DNA of 64,000 nucleotides from Ruminococcaceae bacterium UBA3215 (lineage in GTDB: Bacteria > Bacillota > Clostridia > Oscillospirales > Ruminococcaceae): the NCBI GenBank assembly GCA_002363155.1, contig DEWH01000002.1:32957-96956 (forward strand), written 5' to 3'. A model generated the notes under the pieces. The model was not told where the DNA came from. It was given only the letters and a program-made list of their open reading frames with translations, and did not search any database. Positions 9,520 through 18,430 of this stretch are shown one piece after another; the stretch's first letter is position 1, and each line of letters opens with the position of its first letter. Both the position numbers and the translations under genes were made by a program.

Positions 9520-9660
9520 GAGAGTTGAGAGACTTGAGAGAGATTCGGAGAGACTTTGAGAGACTTTGAAAGACTTTGAGAGACTTTGAGACGGGGCGCT
9601 GCCCCGGACCCCGCAATCCCCCTTTAAAAAAGTGGTCTTGACCCCCTAAATAAATTCGCC
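9520..9660. repeat. GAGAGACTTT tandem tract plus composite intergenic repeat
   Basis: Directly after murD2 come about seven imperfect GAGAGACTTT units (9518-9590), then GGGGCGCTGCCCCGGACCCC and a CAATCCCCCTTTAAAAAAGTGG phrase that recurs, with small changes, at 24260-24330. The same modules occur, in either direction, in most long spacers of the window. It is not coding. Confidence 0.75.
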
Positions 9661-9788
9661 GCACGAGTGAGTATTTATCCCACATCTTGCACAGGCGGCG
9701 ACTCATTGACAGCCGCACTGCTTATTGTCAGTAATGATTCTACTGTTCAAGTCAAAGTAATGGGGAGACAGATTCCGGAGTTTGGTTC

Positions 9789-9826
9789 AAAAGCCTGCTG
9801 AAAACATACGTTTTCAGCAGGCTTTT
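9789..9826 (+). terminator. Perfect 17-bp intrinsic terminator hairpin
   Basis: AAAAGCCTGCTGAAAAC pairs exactly with GTTTTCAGCAGGCTTTT around an ATAC loop. With A and T runs on both sides it can act in both directions. Near-identical CCTGCTGAA hairpins stand at 24416-24451 and 49698-49732, and weaker relatives at 12507-12541, 18431-18466 and 28050-28085. Confidence 0.85.
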
Positions 9827-9870
9827 CTTGTATTCTGAATGAAGTCTTCACCAACCCCATTGCATTTTAT

Positions 9871-9971
9871 ACTAAATCTGTATCTATCATCAAGTAATTT
9901 CGTCACGATTCAGATATGCGCGCAGAGCGCGCTCCATAATTGTGCATTGTGAATTGTGCATTGTGAATTTG
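9871..9971 (+). repeat. Dispersed heptad-repeat element, copy 2
   Basis: Same order as copy 1: TCTATCATCAAGTAATTTCG, the GCGCGC-AGA-GCGCGC hairpin, then AATTGTG-type heptads in which two units read CATTGTG, ending in GAATTTG. It lies about 80 bases upstream of the promoter of the vWA gene at 10143. Confidence 0.85.
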
Positions 9972-10048
9972 TTTATTGGTGGGGTTGTGCAAATTAAACA
10001 CAGAAATACATCAAAATTACTAAAAATGCCGGGAAAGCGCTTTTTCCG

Positions 10049-10077
10049 TTGACCTTGCGCTCCAAATATGTTATAAT
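10049..10077 (+). promoter_or_regulatory. Sigma-A promoter of the vWA/calcium-repeat gene
   Basis: TTGACC at 10049-10054, 17-base spacer, TATAAT at 10072-10077. It drives the gene at 10143 with a short leader of about 60 bases. Confidence 0.85.
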
Positions 10078-10142
10078 ATGATTTACAACCACTCCACAAT
10101 ACAGCATACATATTTATCACACGAAAGGCAGAATCTCATTAA

Positions 10143-12410
10143 ATGGCGCGCAACAAATATGCAGTCAACGACACCGGCTCTTCCAAAGCAAAAACAGTTA
10201 TCATCGCAATAGCAGCAATCGTTGTTGTTCTCGGAGGTATTCTAATCTACCTTGCGATCAAGGCAAACGAGGATAATAAGATCGCAGCACTTAAATATAA
10301 TTTCAATAAATTCTATCCCGATACATATAATTCCGTTGAGGAGCTCGATGCAGACGGCGATTACGACGGCGATATGCTTAAAAACGGCGATGAGATCACC
10401 GGAAGAACAAATGTTATTTCCGCCGATTCCGATGCGGACGGTCTTATTGACAGCGCAGAAACCAACTTCCTTTCCGATCCGAATCTCGCAGATACAGACG
10501 GCGACGGCATCAAGGACGGTGTGGAAGTCCGCGCGGGTCTCGACCCCACAAACCTTATCACCGACGGCGTTACAAAAGACTCCGAAAGACAGTTCTCACG
10601 CGAAATGAACTTCGGTGAGGGTACAGTAAATGTTTCCGGCAAGGGCGGTATCTACGGCGCTACCGTGGATAAGCTCATGCTTAATGCAGTTACTTCAAAT
10701 GCCGGCGCTATCACCGCTCCCTACGAGTTTTACTGCGACGGCGGATTCGACAAGGCTACTATCTCCTTCAACTATGACCCCGCCGTTCTCACAACCGCAG
10801 GCATCACCACAAACAACCTGCGTATCTACCAGTTCGATCCCTACCTCAAAAAATACACTCCCGTGGGCGGTACGGTAAACGAGGATAACCACACCGTAAG
10901 CTGTGACCTGCACGAAAACGGCGTATTCTTACTCGGCGCCGAGAACGTGATACACCAGGCCGCACTTGCTTATGAGAGCGGTGTCATGAACATTCACCTG
11001 CTCATAGACAACTCCGGCTCTATGTACCCCAAGTCCATTCAGTCCACATCAAAGGAAAGCGATGTCAACTTCAAGCGACTTTCATTCGCACGCAACCTCG
11101 TTACCGGTCTCGACAAGACCGTCAAGTTCGCGCTTTCCACTTTCACTTATGAATTCAACCACATCTGCGATTTTGATGCAGATAAGTCTCATCTTATCCC
11201 CTCGATCAACTCAATACGCAATTTAGGTCCCGGATTCGACGGAACAAGCGTTGAGATCGCGCTTATGCAGGGTCTCAGCTACTTCACAGATTCCACCAAG
11301 AGCGAGCGTAACATCATCGTTCTGCTGACAGACGGTATCTCCACCGATACGGGCGGGTATAATGTGAACGATATCGTAAGCCTTGCAAAGGCGAAGAATG
11401 TCACCATTATGACGATAGGTCTCGGAGACGAAGTTGATACCGAGCTTCTCACAAAGATTGCCGAAAGCACCGGCGGTGACTACTACCCGATATCCGAGGC
11501 GAATATTCTCGAAGGTCTTTACTCGACTATGATCGCTTCCATGAAGGACGATATCGTGGACGATGACCTCGACGGTACCCCCGACAGCTACACACTCTTC
11601 GATACCGGTTTTGACCCGGATTTCAACGGATTCAGCTTCCAGAACTTCAAATCCCCCGACTGCCCCACCCTCGATTTCGGTATGGTTTCTCTTGCAAGAG
11701 ACTGGTTCAGAAATGTGGTTCCCCAGGAAGCGGAAAATGCAGATGCAAATATCTCCTACACCTTTGAAGGCTCCACGATAGATACCACCGAGCCCCTGCG
11801 AAAGGTCATTCTCCAGCTTATGCAGGAACCGTGGCTCAAACCCGAAAACTATCTCAACTTCCTAAGCAGCGGCGATACTCTCAAAGTCCGCTCGGAAGAT
11901 GCGAAAGCTTCACAGGAAAAGGGCTGGAGCAAGATCACGATACCCTACGATGAGCCGGGTACGGGCTGGACAAAGACCGAGATCCTCGTTCCCAACCACA
12001 ACCTCTCCACTATCCGCACAAAGTACAGCGAGAACGACTACCAGATGCTCCGCGCGATACATTACTACGAGTCCTTCCGCGATAAGGGCAGTTCTTTCTC
12101 GCTCAACAGCGATTCCGAGTTCAGCAGAGTAAAGGGTATTCTCGCAACAGGTACTCCGATCGTCACAAAGCTCTTCTGGGAGGGCGACGACGGCATCTGT
12201 CACAACCGCTATGTGCTTCTCACGACGCTGCGCCGTGACCTTGAAAACCCGAACATATTCCGCATCAAGGTTTACGATGTAAACAGCAAATTTATCAATA
12301 CTATCGAAGTCCGCAGAACTATCAAGGTGAACGAGCATAACACAAACGACTTCACCTACACCGCTAACTGGGATAACAAGCAGGTATCCATCTCCTGCTT
12401 CCCAAACTAA
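10143..12410 (+). CDS. Membrane-anchored vWA protein with thrombospondin-type calcium repeats
   Basis: 755 residues. One transmembrane helix at about 19-41, so most of the protein faces outward. Aspartate-rich calcium loops follow at about 70-135 (DADGDYDGD, DSDADGLIDSAE, DTDGDGIKDGVE), then a beta-rich segment, then a von Willebrand A domain with the MIDAS motif DNSGS at 289-293 and a later LLTDGIST. About 280 C-terminal residues follow with no domain I recognise. The fold suggests a calcium- and metal-dependent adhesin or envelope scaffold. It has its own promoter and a downstream terminator, so it is a single-gene unit. It is not part of the vWA/tubulin cluster at 28-42 kb, and its vWA is not obviously the same subtype. 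Confidence 0.8.
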   Translation: MARNKYAVNDTGSSKAKTVIIAIAAIVVVLGGILIYLAIKANEDNKIAALKYNFNKFYPDTYNSVEELDADGDYDGDMLKNGDEITGRTNVISADSDADGLIDSAETNFLSDPNLADTDGDGIKDGVEVRAGLDPTNLITDGVTKDSERQFSREMNFGEGTVNVSGKGGIYGATVDKLMLNAVTSNAGAITAPYEFYCDGGFDKATISFNYDPAVLTTAGITTNNLRIYQFDPYLKKYTPVGGTVNEDNHTVSCDLHENGVFLLGAENVIHQAALAYESGVMNIHLLIDNSGSMYPKSIQSTSKESDVNFKRLSFARNLVTGLDKTVKFALSTFTYEFNHICDFDADKSHLIPSINSIRNLGPGFDGTSVEIALMQGLSYFTDSTKSERNIIVLLTDGISTDTGGYNVNDIVSLAKAKNVTIMTIGLGDEVDTELLTKIAESTGGDYYPISEANILEGLYSTMIASMKDDIVDDDLDGTPDSYTLFDTGFDPDFNGFSFQNFKSPDCPTLDFGMVSLARDWFRNVVPQEAENADANISYTFEGSTIDTTEPLRKVILQLMQEPWLKPENYLNFLSSGDTLKVRSEDAKASQEKGWSKITIPYDEPGTGWTKTEILVPNHNLSTIRTKYSENDYQMLRAIHYYESFRDKGSSFSLNSDSEFSRVKGILATGTPIVTKLFWEGDDGICHNRYVLLTTLRRDLENPNIFRIKVYDVNSKFINTIEVRRTIKVNEHNTNDFTYTANWDNKQVSISCFPN

Positions 12411-12490
12411 GCGGGGCGGGGAACGCCCCGCGGCGAAATGCGTAGCGACATTCTTCTATTGACAGGTGCGCCGCCTCGGTTAGTTATTCT
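12411..12490 (-). repeat. Composite intergenic repeat, reverse copy
   Basis: Begins at the stop codon of the vWA gene. Read on the minus strand it gives AATAACTAACCGAGGCGGCG, then GAAGAATGTCGCTACGCAT, the same words as at 18479-18540 and 40695-40750. It lacks the AAGGGGGCTGGCGGG part found in the longer copies. Confidence 0.75.
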
Positions 12491-12506
12491 CTGCGATGTA
12501 TAATAA

Positions 12507-12541
12507 AAAACGGCTTGCAGAAATTCTCTGTAAGCTGTTTT
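12507..12541 (+). terminator. Terminator after the vWA gene
   Basis: AAAACGGCTTGCAGA pairs with TCTGTAAGCTGTTTT (some G-U pairs), then TCTTG. A relative of the CCTGCTGAA terminator family. Confidence 0.7.
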
Positions 12542-12678
12542 CTTGTTATTTTCTGTGCAAAATCTTTGCCAGCCCCATTTCGTTTCAGTCGGCACCAGCC
12601 CATAGCTGTACACTCTGAAACACAGCAGTCTGTTTATGGGCGGCTTGAATTTTTGGGAAAACTTAAAAAATAGTTGTA

Positions 12679-12707
12679 TTGACTTTTTTTGTAAAATCAT
12701 ATATAAT
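12679..12707 (+). promoter_or_regulatory. Sigma-A promoter of the SpoIIE-type phosphatase gene
   Basis: TTGACT at 12679-12684, 17-base spacer, TATAAT at 12702-12707. About 90 bases of leader follow, containing two TCATGA words. Confidence 0.85.
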
Positions 12708-12803
12708 AATTACAAATCAATATTCTGGAATGATGTGTCATATAGCCTTCATGATCGTCTGTCATGACGTTATTGCATCGGCACTCCGGGAAAGGGAGAA
12801 AAA

Positions 12804-14327
12804 ATGGTCAAGAAGCTTAAAAACAATATTGTAATACTCGGACTGATCTTTACTATCGCGTCAGCACTTTTTATCCTGATCTTCGGCAGTATGTTCTTCT
12901 ACGACAACAGACTGGGGGAATACCTGTTCAATATCGGCGTGAATCAGCTGGGTTCACTGATATGTGCGGCGCTTTTTTACGGAAGCATGAAACAGAAAGG
13001 TGACGGAACAAAGATCTTCCGGACCCTTATCATCTGTTCAAGCGCCAGCTTCGCTGCCAATACCGCAATAAGCTATACATTGCAGGCACCGGAATACCGC
13101 ACGGCTTGTTTCATATTCTGCTTGATAAGCAAACTGATAGATCTTGTGATGATCTTATGCTTCTATGAGTATGTAAACGAGACCCTCAATTTCAGCGGTA
13201 TGATCAAGAAAATTGCCGACAGGGTGATACCGGTCCTGATGGCGCTTGAAGCCATTACCCTGCTTTTAAATATCTTCGCTCCGGTAACTTTCTATATAGA
13301 CGCCGACGGAACGTATCAGTCAACAGACTTATCATTGGTGGAAGATATATATCTTATGGTGGTATCTGTCACTGCGGTCATACTGATAATCAGAAGCAAA
13401 AGTCCGCGCTCGCAGAAGGCGGCTGCTCTCACCTTTATATTCTTCCCGATCATAGAATATCTCATAACAGGAGCAATGTTCGGCAACGCAGGTCAGTACG
13501 GCATCATTCTGATGTCGCTGATAATTATGTACTGCGTCATTTTCAACGATAAGAGCAAAAAGCTTGCTTCCACACAGGTAGAGCTCAATGTTGCCACGCA
13601 GATACAGGCGGATATGCTTCCTTCTATATTCCCCGCATTCCCCAGGCGCAAAGAGTTTGATATCTACGCTACTATGACTCCGGCAAAGGAGGTCGGCGGT
13701 GACTTCTACGACTTCTTCCTTGTCGATGACGACCACCTTGCATTGGTAATGGCTGATGTTTCCGGAAAGGGAGTTCCCGCCGCGCTGTTTATGGTAATTG
13801 CAAAAACGCTCATAAAGAATCATGCGCAGCTCGGAGAATACTCTCCCGCAAAAGTACTGATGAGCGTAAACGAGCAGCTCTGTGAGGGCAACAAGGCTGA
13901 ACTTTTCGTAACGGTATGGCTGGCTATACTTGAAATATCCACCGGTAAGGGCAAGGCGGCAAATGCCGGACATGAGCATCCTGCGCTGCGCCGCAAGGAC
14001 GGAATGTTTGAGCTTATCGAGTACCGTCATTCACCCGCAGTTGCGACAATGGAGGGAATGCGCTTCAGAGAGCATGACTTCGAGCTTCACCCCGGAGACA
14101 GCCTGTTCGTATATACGGACGGTGTGGCGGAGGCTACCGATGCGCGCAACGAACTTTACGGCGGCAAGAGAATGATCGATGCCCTTAATAAGGACCCGGA
14201 CGCTTCGCCGGAGGAACTGCTTGCAAATGTAAAGGCTTCGGTGGATGAATTTGTCGGTGAAGCTCCGCAGTTCGATGACTTAACAATGCTTTGTATTAAA
14301 TACTTTGGCGCAAGTGATGACCAATAA
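12804..14327 (+). CDS. Membrane PP2C (SpoIIE/RsbU-type) serine phosphatase
   Basis: 507 residues with ribosome site AAAGGGAG. About seven or eight hydrophobic helices fill residues 7-245, then a short linker (STQVELNVATQIQADMLPS, the usual start of RsbU-type domains) and a PP2C-like phosphatase domain. Metal-site residues include the aspartate of GGDFYDFF (Asp300) and the aspartate of MADVSGKG; FVYTDGVAEA and DDLTMLCIKY complete the family set. Such enzymes usually dephosphorylate anti-anti-sigma factors; the membrane part may sense an unknown signal. No partner anti-sigma gene is adjacent. Own promoter upstream. Confidence 0.9.
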   Translation: MVKKLKNNIVILGLIFTIASALFILIFGSMFFYDNRLGEYLFNIGVNQLGSLICAALFYGSMKQKGDGTKIFRTLIICSSASFAANTAISYTLQAPEYRTACFIFCLISKLIDLVMILCFYEYVNETLNFSGMIKKIADRVIPVLMALEAITLLLNIFAPVTFYIDADGTYQSTDLSLVEDIYLMVVSVTAVILIIRSKSPRSQKAAALTFIFFPIIEYLITGAMFGNAGQYGIILMSLIIMYCVIFNDKSKKLASTQVELNVATQIQADMLPSIFPAFPRRKEFDIYATMTPAKEVGGDFYDFFLVDDDHLALVMADVSGKGVPAALFMVIAKTLIKNHAQLGEYSPAKVLMSVNEQLCEGNKAELFVTVWLAILEISTGKGKAANAGHEHPALRRKDGMFELIEYRHSPAVATMEGMRFREHDFELHPGDSLFVYTDGVAEATDARNELYGGKRMIDALNKDPDASPEELLANVKASVDEFVGEAPQFDDLTMLCIKYFGASDDQ

Positions 14328-14371
14328 AAGCGCTTGCCGCGCCGGAAGCAGAAACTTTTATAATCTTACTA

Positions 14372-14400
14372 TTGATTTTTGAAACCGAATGTGATATAAT
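14372..14400 (+). promoter_or_regulatory. Sigma-A promoter of the 111-residue gene
   Basis: TTGATT at 14372-14377, 17-base spacer, TATAAT at 14395-14400, 31 bases before the ATG at 14432. Confidence 0.8.
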
Positions 14401-14431
14401 GATGCTATCTATCTGAATTTGAGGAAATAAT

Positions 14432-14767
14432 ATGGATCGTCAGCTAATTCAATATACAATATTCGTCGGGCTTGCCGATCGTAAGACAGGCTTTCAGAAA
14501 TACAGTATTGAAAAATACCTTTCTATTTTAAAAAATGTTTGCGGCAGCTATCATGTACCTTTTTCTTTTCACTCGATAAGTGGAGGGTATTTTCACAAGG
14601 ACGGAAGATATATCGAGGAAAACACTTTGTCGCTTATGCTGGTTGATATTCCGGAAAAGACCGTTATAGAGATCGCAAAAGACCTCTGTGCTTTTTTCAA
14701 TCAAGAGAGTGTTATGGTCACGTCCTCTCCGACAAACATAATTTTTGTTAATGAACACATAGAATGA
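14432..14767 (+). CDS. Hypothetical protein, 111 residues
   Basis: Not recognised with confidence. Good ribosome site (TGAGGAAATAAT) and its own promoter support a real gene. The sequence predicts a small soluble alpha/beta protein: FVGLADRKTG near residue 11, a helix ending YLSILKNVCG, a strand pair, and a helix VIEIAKDLCAFFNQ before a final strand. No signal peptide, metal site or membrane segment. A terminator follows at 14882-14926. Confidence 0.6.
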   Translation: MDRQLIQYTIFVGLADRKTGFQKYSIEKYLSILKNVCGSYHVPFSFHSISGGYFHKDGRYIEENTLSLMLVDIPEKTVIEIAKDLCAFFNQESVMVTSSPTNIIFVNEHIE

Positions 14768-14881
14768 GACTTATTCCGATCTGTCTCAGCCGGGTCCATT
14801 CAGACAGCTGTTAATGCGGTCAGCGCATTTTTGAGATGCAGCTCTTCCCTTTTGCAGCGCCCAAAATCAAATATCGGCTTT

Positions 14882-14926
14882 AACGCCCGTGGCTTCTGAA
14901 TTCTGATACAGAAAGTCACGGGCGTT
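14882..14926 (+). terminator. Terminator hairpin
   Basis: AACGCCCGTG ... CACGGGCGTT followed by TTG; 10-bp stem with a long loop. Likely ends the 14432 transcript. Confidence 0.7.
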
Positions 14927-15012
14927 TTGTGTTTGATTTATACATAAAGCCGAAATCTGACTGGGAATGATCTCACAGCATAACAGGTAATGTTTTGACA
15001 GAGTAAACCGGC

Positions 15013-15055
15013 ATACCCTGCTGAGTATTAGTATTTTACTCGGCAGGGTATTTTC
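15013..15055 (+). terminator. Second terminator hairpin
   Basis: ATACCCTGCTGAGTA pairs with TACTCGGCAGGGTAT, then TTTTCTG. No gene lies between this and the one at 14882, so it may be a degenerate family copy. Nothing else is seen in 14927-15146. Confidence 0.65.
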
Positions 15056-15146
15056 TGTCCGGCTGTCGTTGTCTGATGCATTATCGCCGCTTCGGGATCA
15101 ATTATTCTTAAAAATCCCGCAAAATGCAAAAAAGTTTTACTGTATA

Positions 15147-15175
15147 TTGACTTTTGTTGTGCAATGTGTTATGAT
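15147..15175 (+). promoter_or_regulatory. Sigma-A promoter of the VOC gene
   Basis: TTGACT at 15147-15152, 17-base spacer, TATGAT at 15170-15175. Two inverted repeats follow in the expected leader. Confidence 0.8.
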
Positions 15176-15187
15176 TAATGTATCATC

Positions 15188-15241
15188 AATAACTGCCTAA
15201 AAGGCAGTTATTGCACGACAGTATGTTTCACAGACTGTCGT
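15188..15241 (+). promoter_or_regulatory. Two tandem inverted repeats in the leader of the VOC gene
   Basis: First dyad 15188-15212: arms AATAACTGCCT and AGGCAGTTATT around three A. Second dyad about 15215-15241: CGACAGT ... ACTGTCG. They start just after the expected transcription start, so they may be an operator for a repressor or RNA hairpins that gate expression. Neither ends in a T tract, so a terminator is unlikely. Confidence 0.6.
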
Positions 15242-15273
15242 ATGCTTTAAAAAATTGCGGAAAGGTAACCATT

Positions 15274-15651
15274 ATGAAGATAACTTCTTTTAACCCGCTT
15301 ATCATCACCCCAAATGCTGATGAAACGATCAAGGTCTTCGAGGCACTGGGCTTTGAGATAAAGCACAGAAAGACCGCGATCAACGATGAGGCTGACGGCA
15401 CAGTCTCAATGAAGGACGCAAACGGCTTCCGCGTTGACATTACAAAGGCTGATATCCCTCATGACATAAACGCGATAAGAATGAATGTCCGTGATTTCGA
15501 TGAAGCTTATGAGTTACTTACATCAAAAGGCTTCAAGAATTCACAGGGAGACAAAGTTACAGACACCGGCTCTTCCAAGGCAACAAAAATGATATCCCCT
15601 TCCGGCTTAACTATCATTCTTATTGAGCACATCAGAAAAGATGACGATTGA
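15274..15651 (+). CDS. VOC (glyoxalase/bleomycin-resistance) family protein
   Basis: 125 residues. ATG at 15274 chosen for the ribosome site GCGGAAAGGTAACC; an upstream in-frame ATG at 15211 would overlap the leader dyads. The start FNPLIITPNADETIKVFEALGFEI is the beta-alpha-beta opening of VOC domains; the second half (IRMNVRDFDEAYELLTSKGF) is the second module, ending SPSGLTIILIEH. Classical metal ligands are not obvious, so enzyme or binding protein cannot be decided. Reaction unknown. Confidence 0.8.
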   Translation: MKITSFNPLIITPNADETIKVFEALGFEIKHRKTAINDEADGTVSMKDANGFRVDITKADIPHDINAIRMNVRDFDEAYELLTSKGFKNSQGDKVTDTGSSKATKMISPSGLTIILIEHIRKDDD

Positions 15652-15724
15652 TCTGTCAGCCTGTCCGGGAAGCCGGGCAGGCTGTAAACAATTATTGCGG
15701 CATATTGCCGTCTGAGGTGAAACT

Positions 15725-17170
15725 ATGAATTTACTTGAAGAAGCGATAATCTATTCAACAATAATGCATCAGGGAAAGGTAAGGAAGATACACGGTTCCC
15801 CCTACATACTTCACCCTCTTGAAGTTGCACAGATCCTTTCCGGAATGACAGATGATATTGAGATCATTTCTGCCGGTGTGCTGCATGATATCGTCGAGGA
15901 CACAGACGGAACGCTGAAGGAGATAGAAAAGCGCTTCGGCAGCAGAGTTGCTGAACTTGTCGATTCCGAGACGGAAGAAGAATATGCGGGAGAAGACAGA
16001 TCCGCAACATGGAAGAGACGCAAGGAAGAAAGTCTTGAAAAGCTGAAAACAAGCACCGATATCGGCGTAAAGATGCTCTGGCTTGCCGACAAGCTGTCAA
16101 ATATCCGCTCGCTTGCAAGCTCTTACGGAGAAATGGGCGATAAGCTATGGGAACAGCTCCACCAGAAGGACCCGGAGATACATAAATGGTATTACAAGAC
16201 GATAGCGGAAGATATCGAAATGGAGCTTAACAAGACGGGCGCCTACAAGGAGTACATCGACAGGATAAACTACATCTGGCCGGGTACTTTTGATACGTCC
16301 AAGACTAAATACAAGGAATACCGCGAGATAGATGTTTCCGGCTGCGAACGTATCGGCAAAGGTGCTAAGGCTGAGGTTTACCGCTACGACGAGGAGCTTA
16401 TCGTCAAGGTGTACAATGAGAAGAACACCTACAAGGACGTTGAGCGCGAGATCTCACTTGCAAGAAGCGTTTTCGTGCTGGGACTGCCGACTGCGATATC
16501 TTTCGGCATTGTGTCTGTCGGAAAGGGCTACGGCTCGATGTTTGAGCTGATAGACGCAAAGACGATCTCCGAGCTTATCGCAAAGAGCCCGGAACACACA
16601 GACTACTATGCGGGTATAATGGCAGAGCTGGCATTGCAGATACACAGCACCCGCCCGGATAGCGGAGAGCTGTTCCCGAAGGCTTCATCGTATATCGACA
16701 GCTGGATAACAAGAGCAAAACTTGACGAAGATACCGAGAAAAAGCTGTTTGAGATCATAGCGGCGCGTCCGGAATCGGAATGCCTTGTTCACGGCGATTT
16801 CCATACGGGAAATGTGTTCCTTTCAAACAACGAACCGCTCTTCATAGATGTTGACAGAATGGCGATCGGGGATCCGATCGTTGACCTTAGCAGTATGTAT
16901 CTCTTCTATGTCGGATATGCGGAGCTTGACCCGAAGATCATCGAGGATTTTATGGGTTTCTCTGTTCAGACGGCTGCCGGGTTCTATAACCGCTTTTTGA
17001 AGCATTATCTTAAAACCGATGATGAAGCGGAAATTGAGAAAGTTGTCCGCAGTTCGTCATTGTGGGCATTTGTCAGACTTATCGGACAGATGAAGAAAAA
17101 GCCTCTTTCCGATAAGGATAAAGCTGCGGTGGAACTGCTTACGGAAAAAGTGAGATCGCTTATAGACTGA
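15725..17170 (+). CDS. HD-domain / aminoglycoside-phosphotransferase-like fusion protein
   Basis: 481 residues, ribosome site TCTGAGGTGAAAC. Residues 1-175 form an HD hydrolase domain of the RelA/SpoT-Mesh1 type (IHGSPYILHP near 22, HDIVED with His54-Asp55, KMLWLADKLSNI). Residues about 205-480 form an APH-like kinase: nucleotide loop IGKGAKAEVYRY, lysine in LIVKVYNE, catalytic HGDFHTGN (His356-Asn363) and the metal loop IDVDRMAIGDP. The kinase half resembles TIGR02172-type APH proteins. Pairing a (p)ppGpp-hydrolase-like head with a small-molecule kinase is unusual; substrates are unknown. Separated from the VOC gene by 73 bases with a hairpin (15658-15683), so co-transcription is possible. 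Confidence 0.8.
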   Translation: MNLLEEAIIYSTIMHQGKVRKIHGSPYILHPLEVAQILSGMTDDIEIISAGVLHDIVEDTDGTLKEIEKRFGSRVAELVDSETEEEYAGEDRSATWKRRKEESLEKLKTSTDIGVKMLWLADKLSNIRSLASSYGEMGDKLWEQLHQKDPEIHKWYYKTIAEDIEMELNKTGAYKEYIDRINYIWPGTFDTSKTKYKEYREIDVSGCERIGKGAKAEVYRYDEELIVKVYNEKNTYKDVEREISLARSVFVLGLPTAISFGIVSVGKGYGSMFELIDAKTISELIAKSPEHTDYYAGIMAELALQIHSTRPDSGELFPKASSYIDSWITRAKLDEDTEKKLFEIIAARPESECLVHGDFHTGNVFLSNNEPLFIDVDRMAIGDPIVDLSSMYLFYVGYAELDPKIIEDFMGFSVQTAAGFYNRFLKHYLKTDDEAEIEKVVRSSSLWAFVRLIGQMKKKPLSDKDKAAVELLTEKVRSLID

Positions 17171-17204
17171 TCGTCTATAATCATCAAGTCATTGCCGTAA
17201 ATGC

Positions 17205-17233
17205 TTTACATATATGCTGTTTTGTGGTATAAT
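17205..17233 (+). promoter_or_regulatory. Sigma-A promoter of the PAP2 gene
   Basis: TTTACA at 17205-17210, 17-base spacer, TATAAT at 17228-17233, 35 bases before the ATG. Confidence 0.85.
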
Positions 17234-17267
17234 CAGTGATATAAACTCTGATTTCGGAGGTAAAAAT

Positions 17268-18221
17268 ATGGACATTGACATTCTTTTGGTTTTGCAGGAA
17301 TTCAGAAACGGAATCGGTTCTTGTCTTACAGATTTTATGACAAAGATGAGTTTCATCGGTGAAATGAACACGGTGCTTATCATTATAGCACTTATCTACT
17401 GGTGCGCCAACAAGGAATTCGGCAAATACCTTTTAATGGGCTGGAGCGGTAACAGAGTGATAAACGGGTTACTGAAGGTAACAGCCTGTGTTTACCGTCC
17501 GTGGATCAGAGATCCGCGCATCGTGCCTGACAGCGCTGCATTGGCTGCGGCGACCGGGTATTCCTTCCCGAGCGGGCATAGCATGAACGCTGCATCGCTG
17601 TTCGGAGGAGGTGCTATCCGTAAGGAACTATCCAAGGGACTTCGTATAGTATTGGGTATTATTGTTGTACTCATTGCCTTCAGCCGCAATTTTCTGGGTG
17701 TGCATACACCCCAGGATATTCTGATAGGTACAGGTGCAGGACTGCTCGTGATGTGGCTTACCGGCAAGCTGATCGCTTGGGTAGATAAGAATCCCGGAAA
17801 AGACATAATGGTGGCGTGCATCGGTATTGCCGGCGCTGTTGCCGTTGCGGTATTTGCCGCGGTCAAGTCCTATCCGATGGATTATAATGAAGCAGGTGAA
17901 CTGCTGGTAGACGGTGCAAAAATGGCGAACGATACTTACAAAGGAGTTGGTTGGTGCGTCGGCTTTCTGATAGGTTGGATCCTGGAAAAGCGATATGTTA
18001 AATTTTCAACCGACATTCCTATGATGACGAGGATAACAAGACTCACGACCGGGCTTTTGAGTTATTACGCTGTAAGCCTTATCCTTAATCCTTTGTTCAA
18101 AAGCTTGATTCCCGGTGTGGGCGGCACTGTCACGACCTGCTTTATTCAGATGTTCTATGTGACATTCGTTTTTCCCTTATTCATAAAACTTTTTGAACAT
18201 ATCCCGGCAGCGTCGAAATAA
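17268..18221 (+). CDS. PAP2 family membrane phosphatase
   Basis: 317 residues from the ATG at 17268, preceded by TCGGAGGTAAAAAT. Phosphatase triad: KVTACVYRPW (motif 1), SFPSGHSMNA (motif 2) and SRNFLGVHTPQD (motif 3), with catalytic histidines in motifs 2 and 3. About eight membrane helices; residues 150-317 add a C-terminal membrane half beyond the core. PAP2 enzymes dephosphorylate lipid phosphates such as undecaprenyl pyrophosphate or phosphatidic acid on the outer face of the membrane; which lipid is unknown here. Terminator directly downstream. Confidence 0.9.
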   Translation: MDIDILLVLQEFRNGIGSCLTDFMTKMSFIGEMNTVLIIIALIYWCANKEFGKYLLMGWSGNRVINGLLKVTACVYRPWIRDPRIVPDSAALAAATGYSFPSGHSMNAASLFGGGAIRKELSKGLRIVLGIIVVLIAFSRNFLGVHTPQDILIGTGAGLLVMWLTGKLIAWVDKNPGKDIMVACIGIAGAVAVAVFAAVKSYPMDYNEAGELLVDGAKMANDTYKGVGWCVGFLIGWILEKRYVKFSTDIPMMTRITRLTTGLLSYYAVSLILNPLFKSLIPGVGGTVTTCFIQMFYVTFVFPLFIKLFEHIPAASK

Positions 18222-18256
18222 CAAATACTGATCTTCATTAGTAACACAATATGTAT

Positions 18257-18278
18257 CAAGCCCGTGCAAACGGGCTTG
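18257..18278 (+). terminator. Terminator of the PAP2 gene
   Basis: CAAGCCCGT-GCAA-ACGGGCTTG followed by TTTCTTTG. Confidence 0.85.
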
Positions 18279-18333
18279 TTTCTTTGTAATCGGAAACCTC
18301 CCGCCTGTTCCGGGGGTCTTCAGACTACAAAAA

Positions 18334-18361
18334 AACACCGCTTTCATAAGAAAACGGTGTT
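18334..18361. terminator. Hairpin, probably a bidirectional terminator
   Basis: AACACCG ... CGGTGTT with A6 on its left side; on the minus strand it reads as hairpin plus T run, so it may end the ABC transporter transcript. Confidence 0.6.
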
Positions 18362-18430
18362 ATGATACACCGCTTTCCAAAAAACTTTGATCGCTCCGCA
18401 GTTAAGGGAGAAGGTTATCACAACAGAATG

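Noticed and set aside
10143..12410. This vWA gene as another member of the tubulin/GTPase system
   Set aside because: It stands alone with its own promoter and terminator, has calcium repeats, and its neighbours are unrelated.
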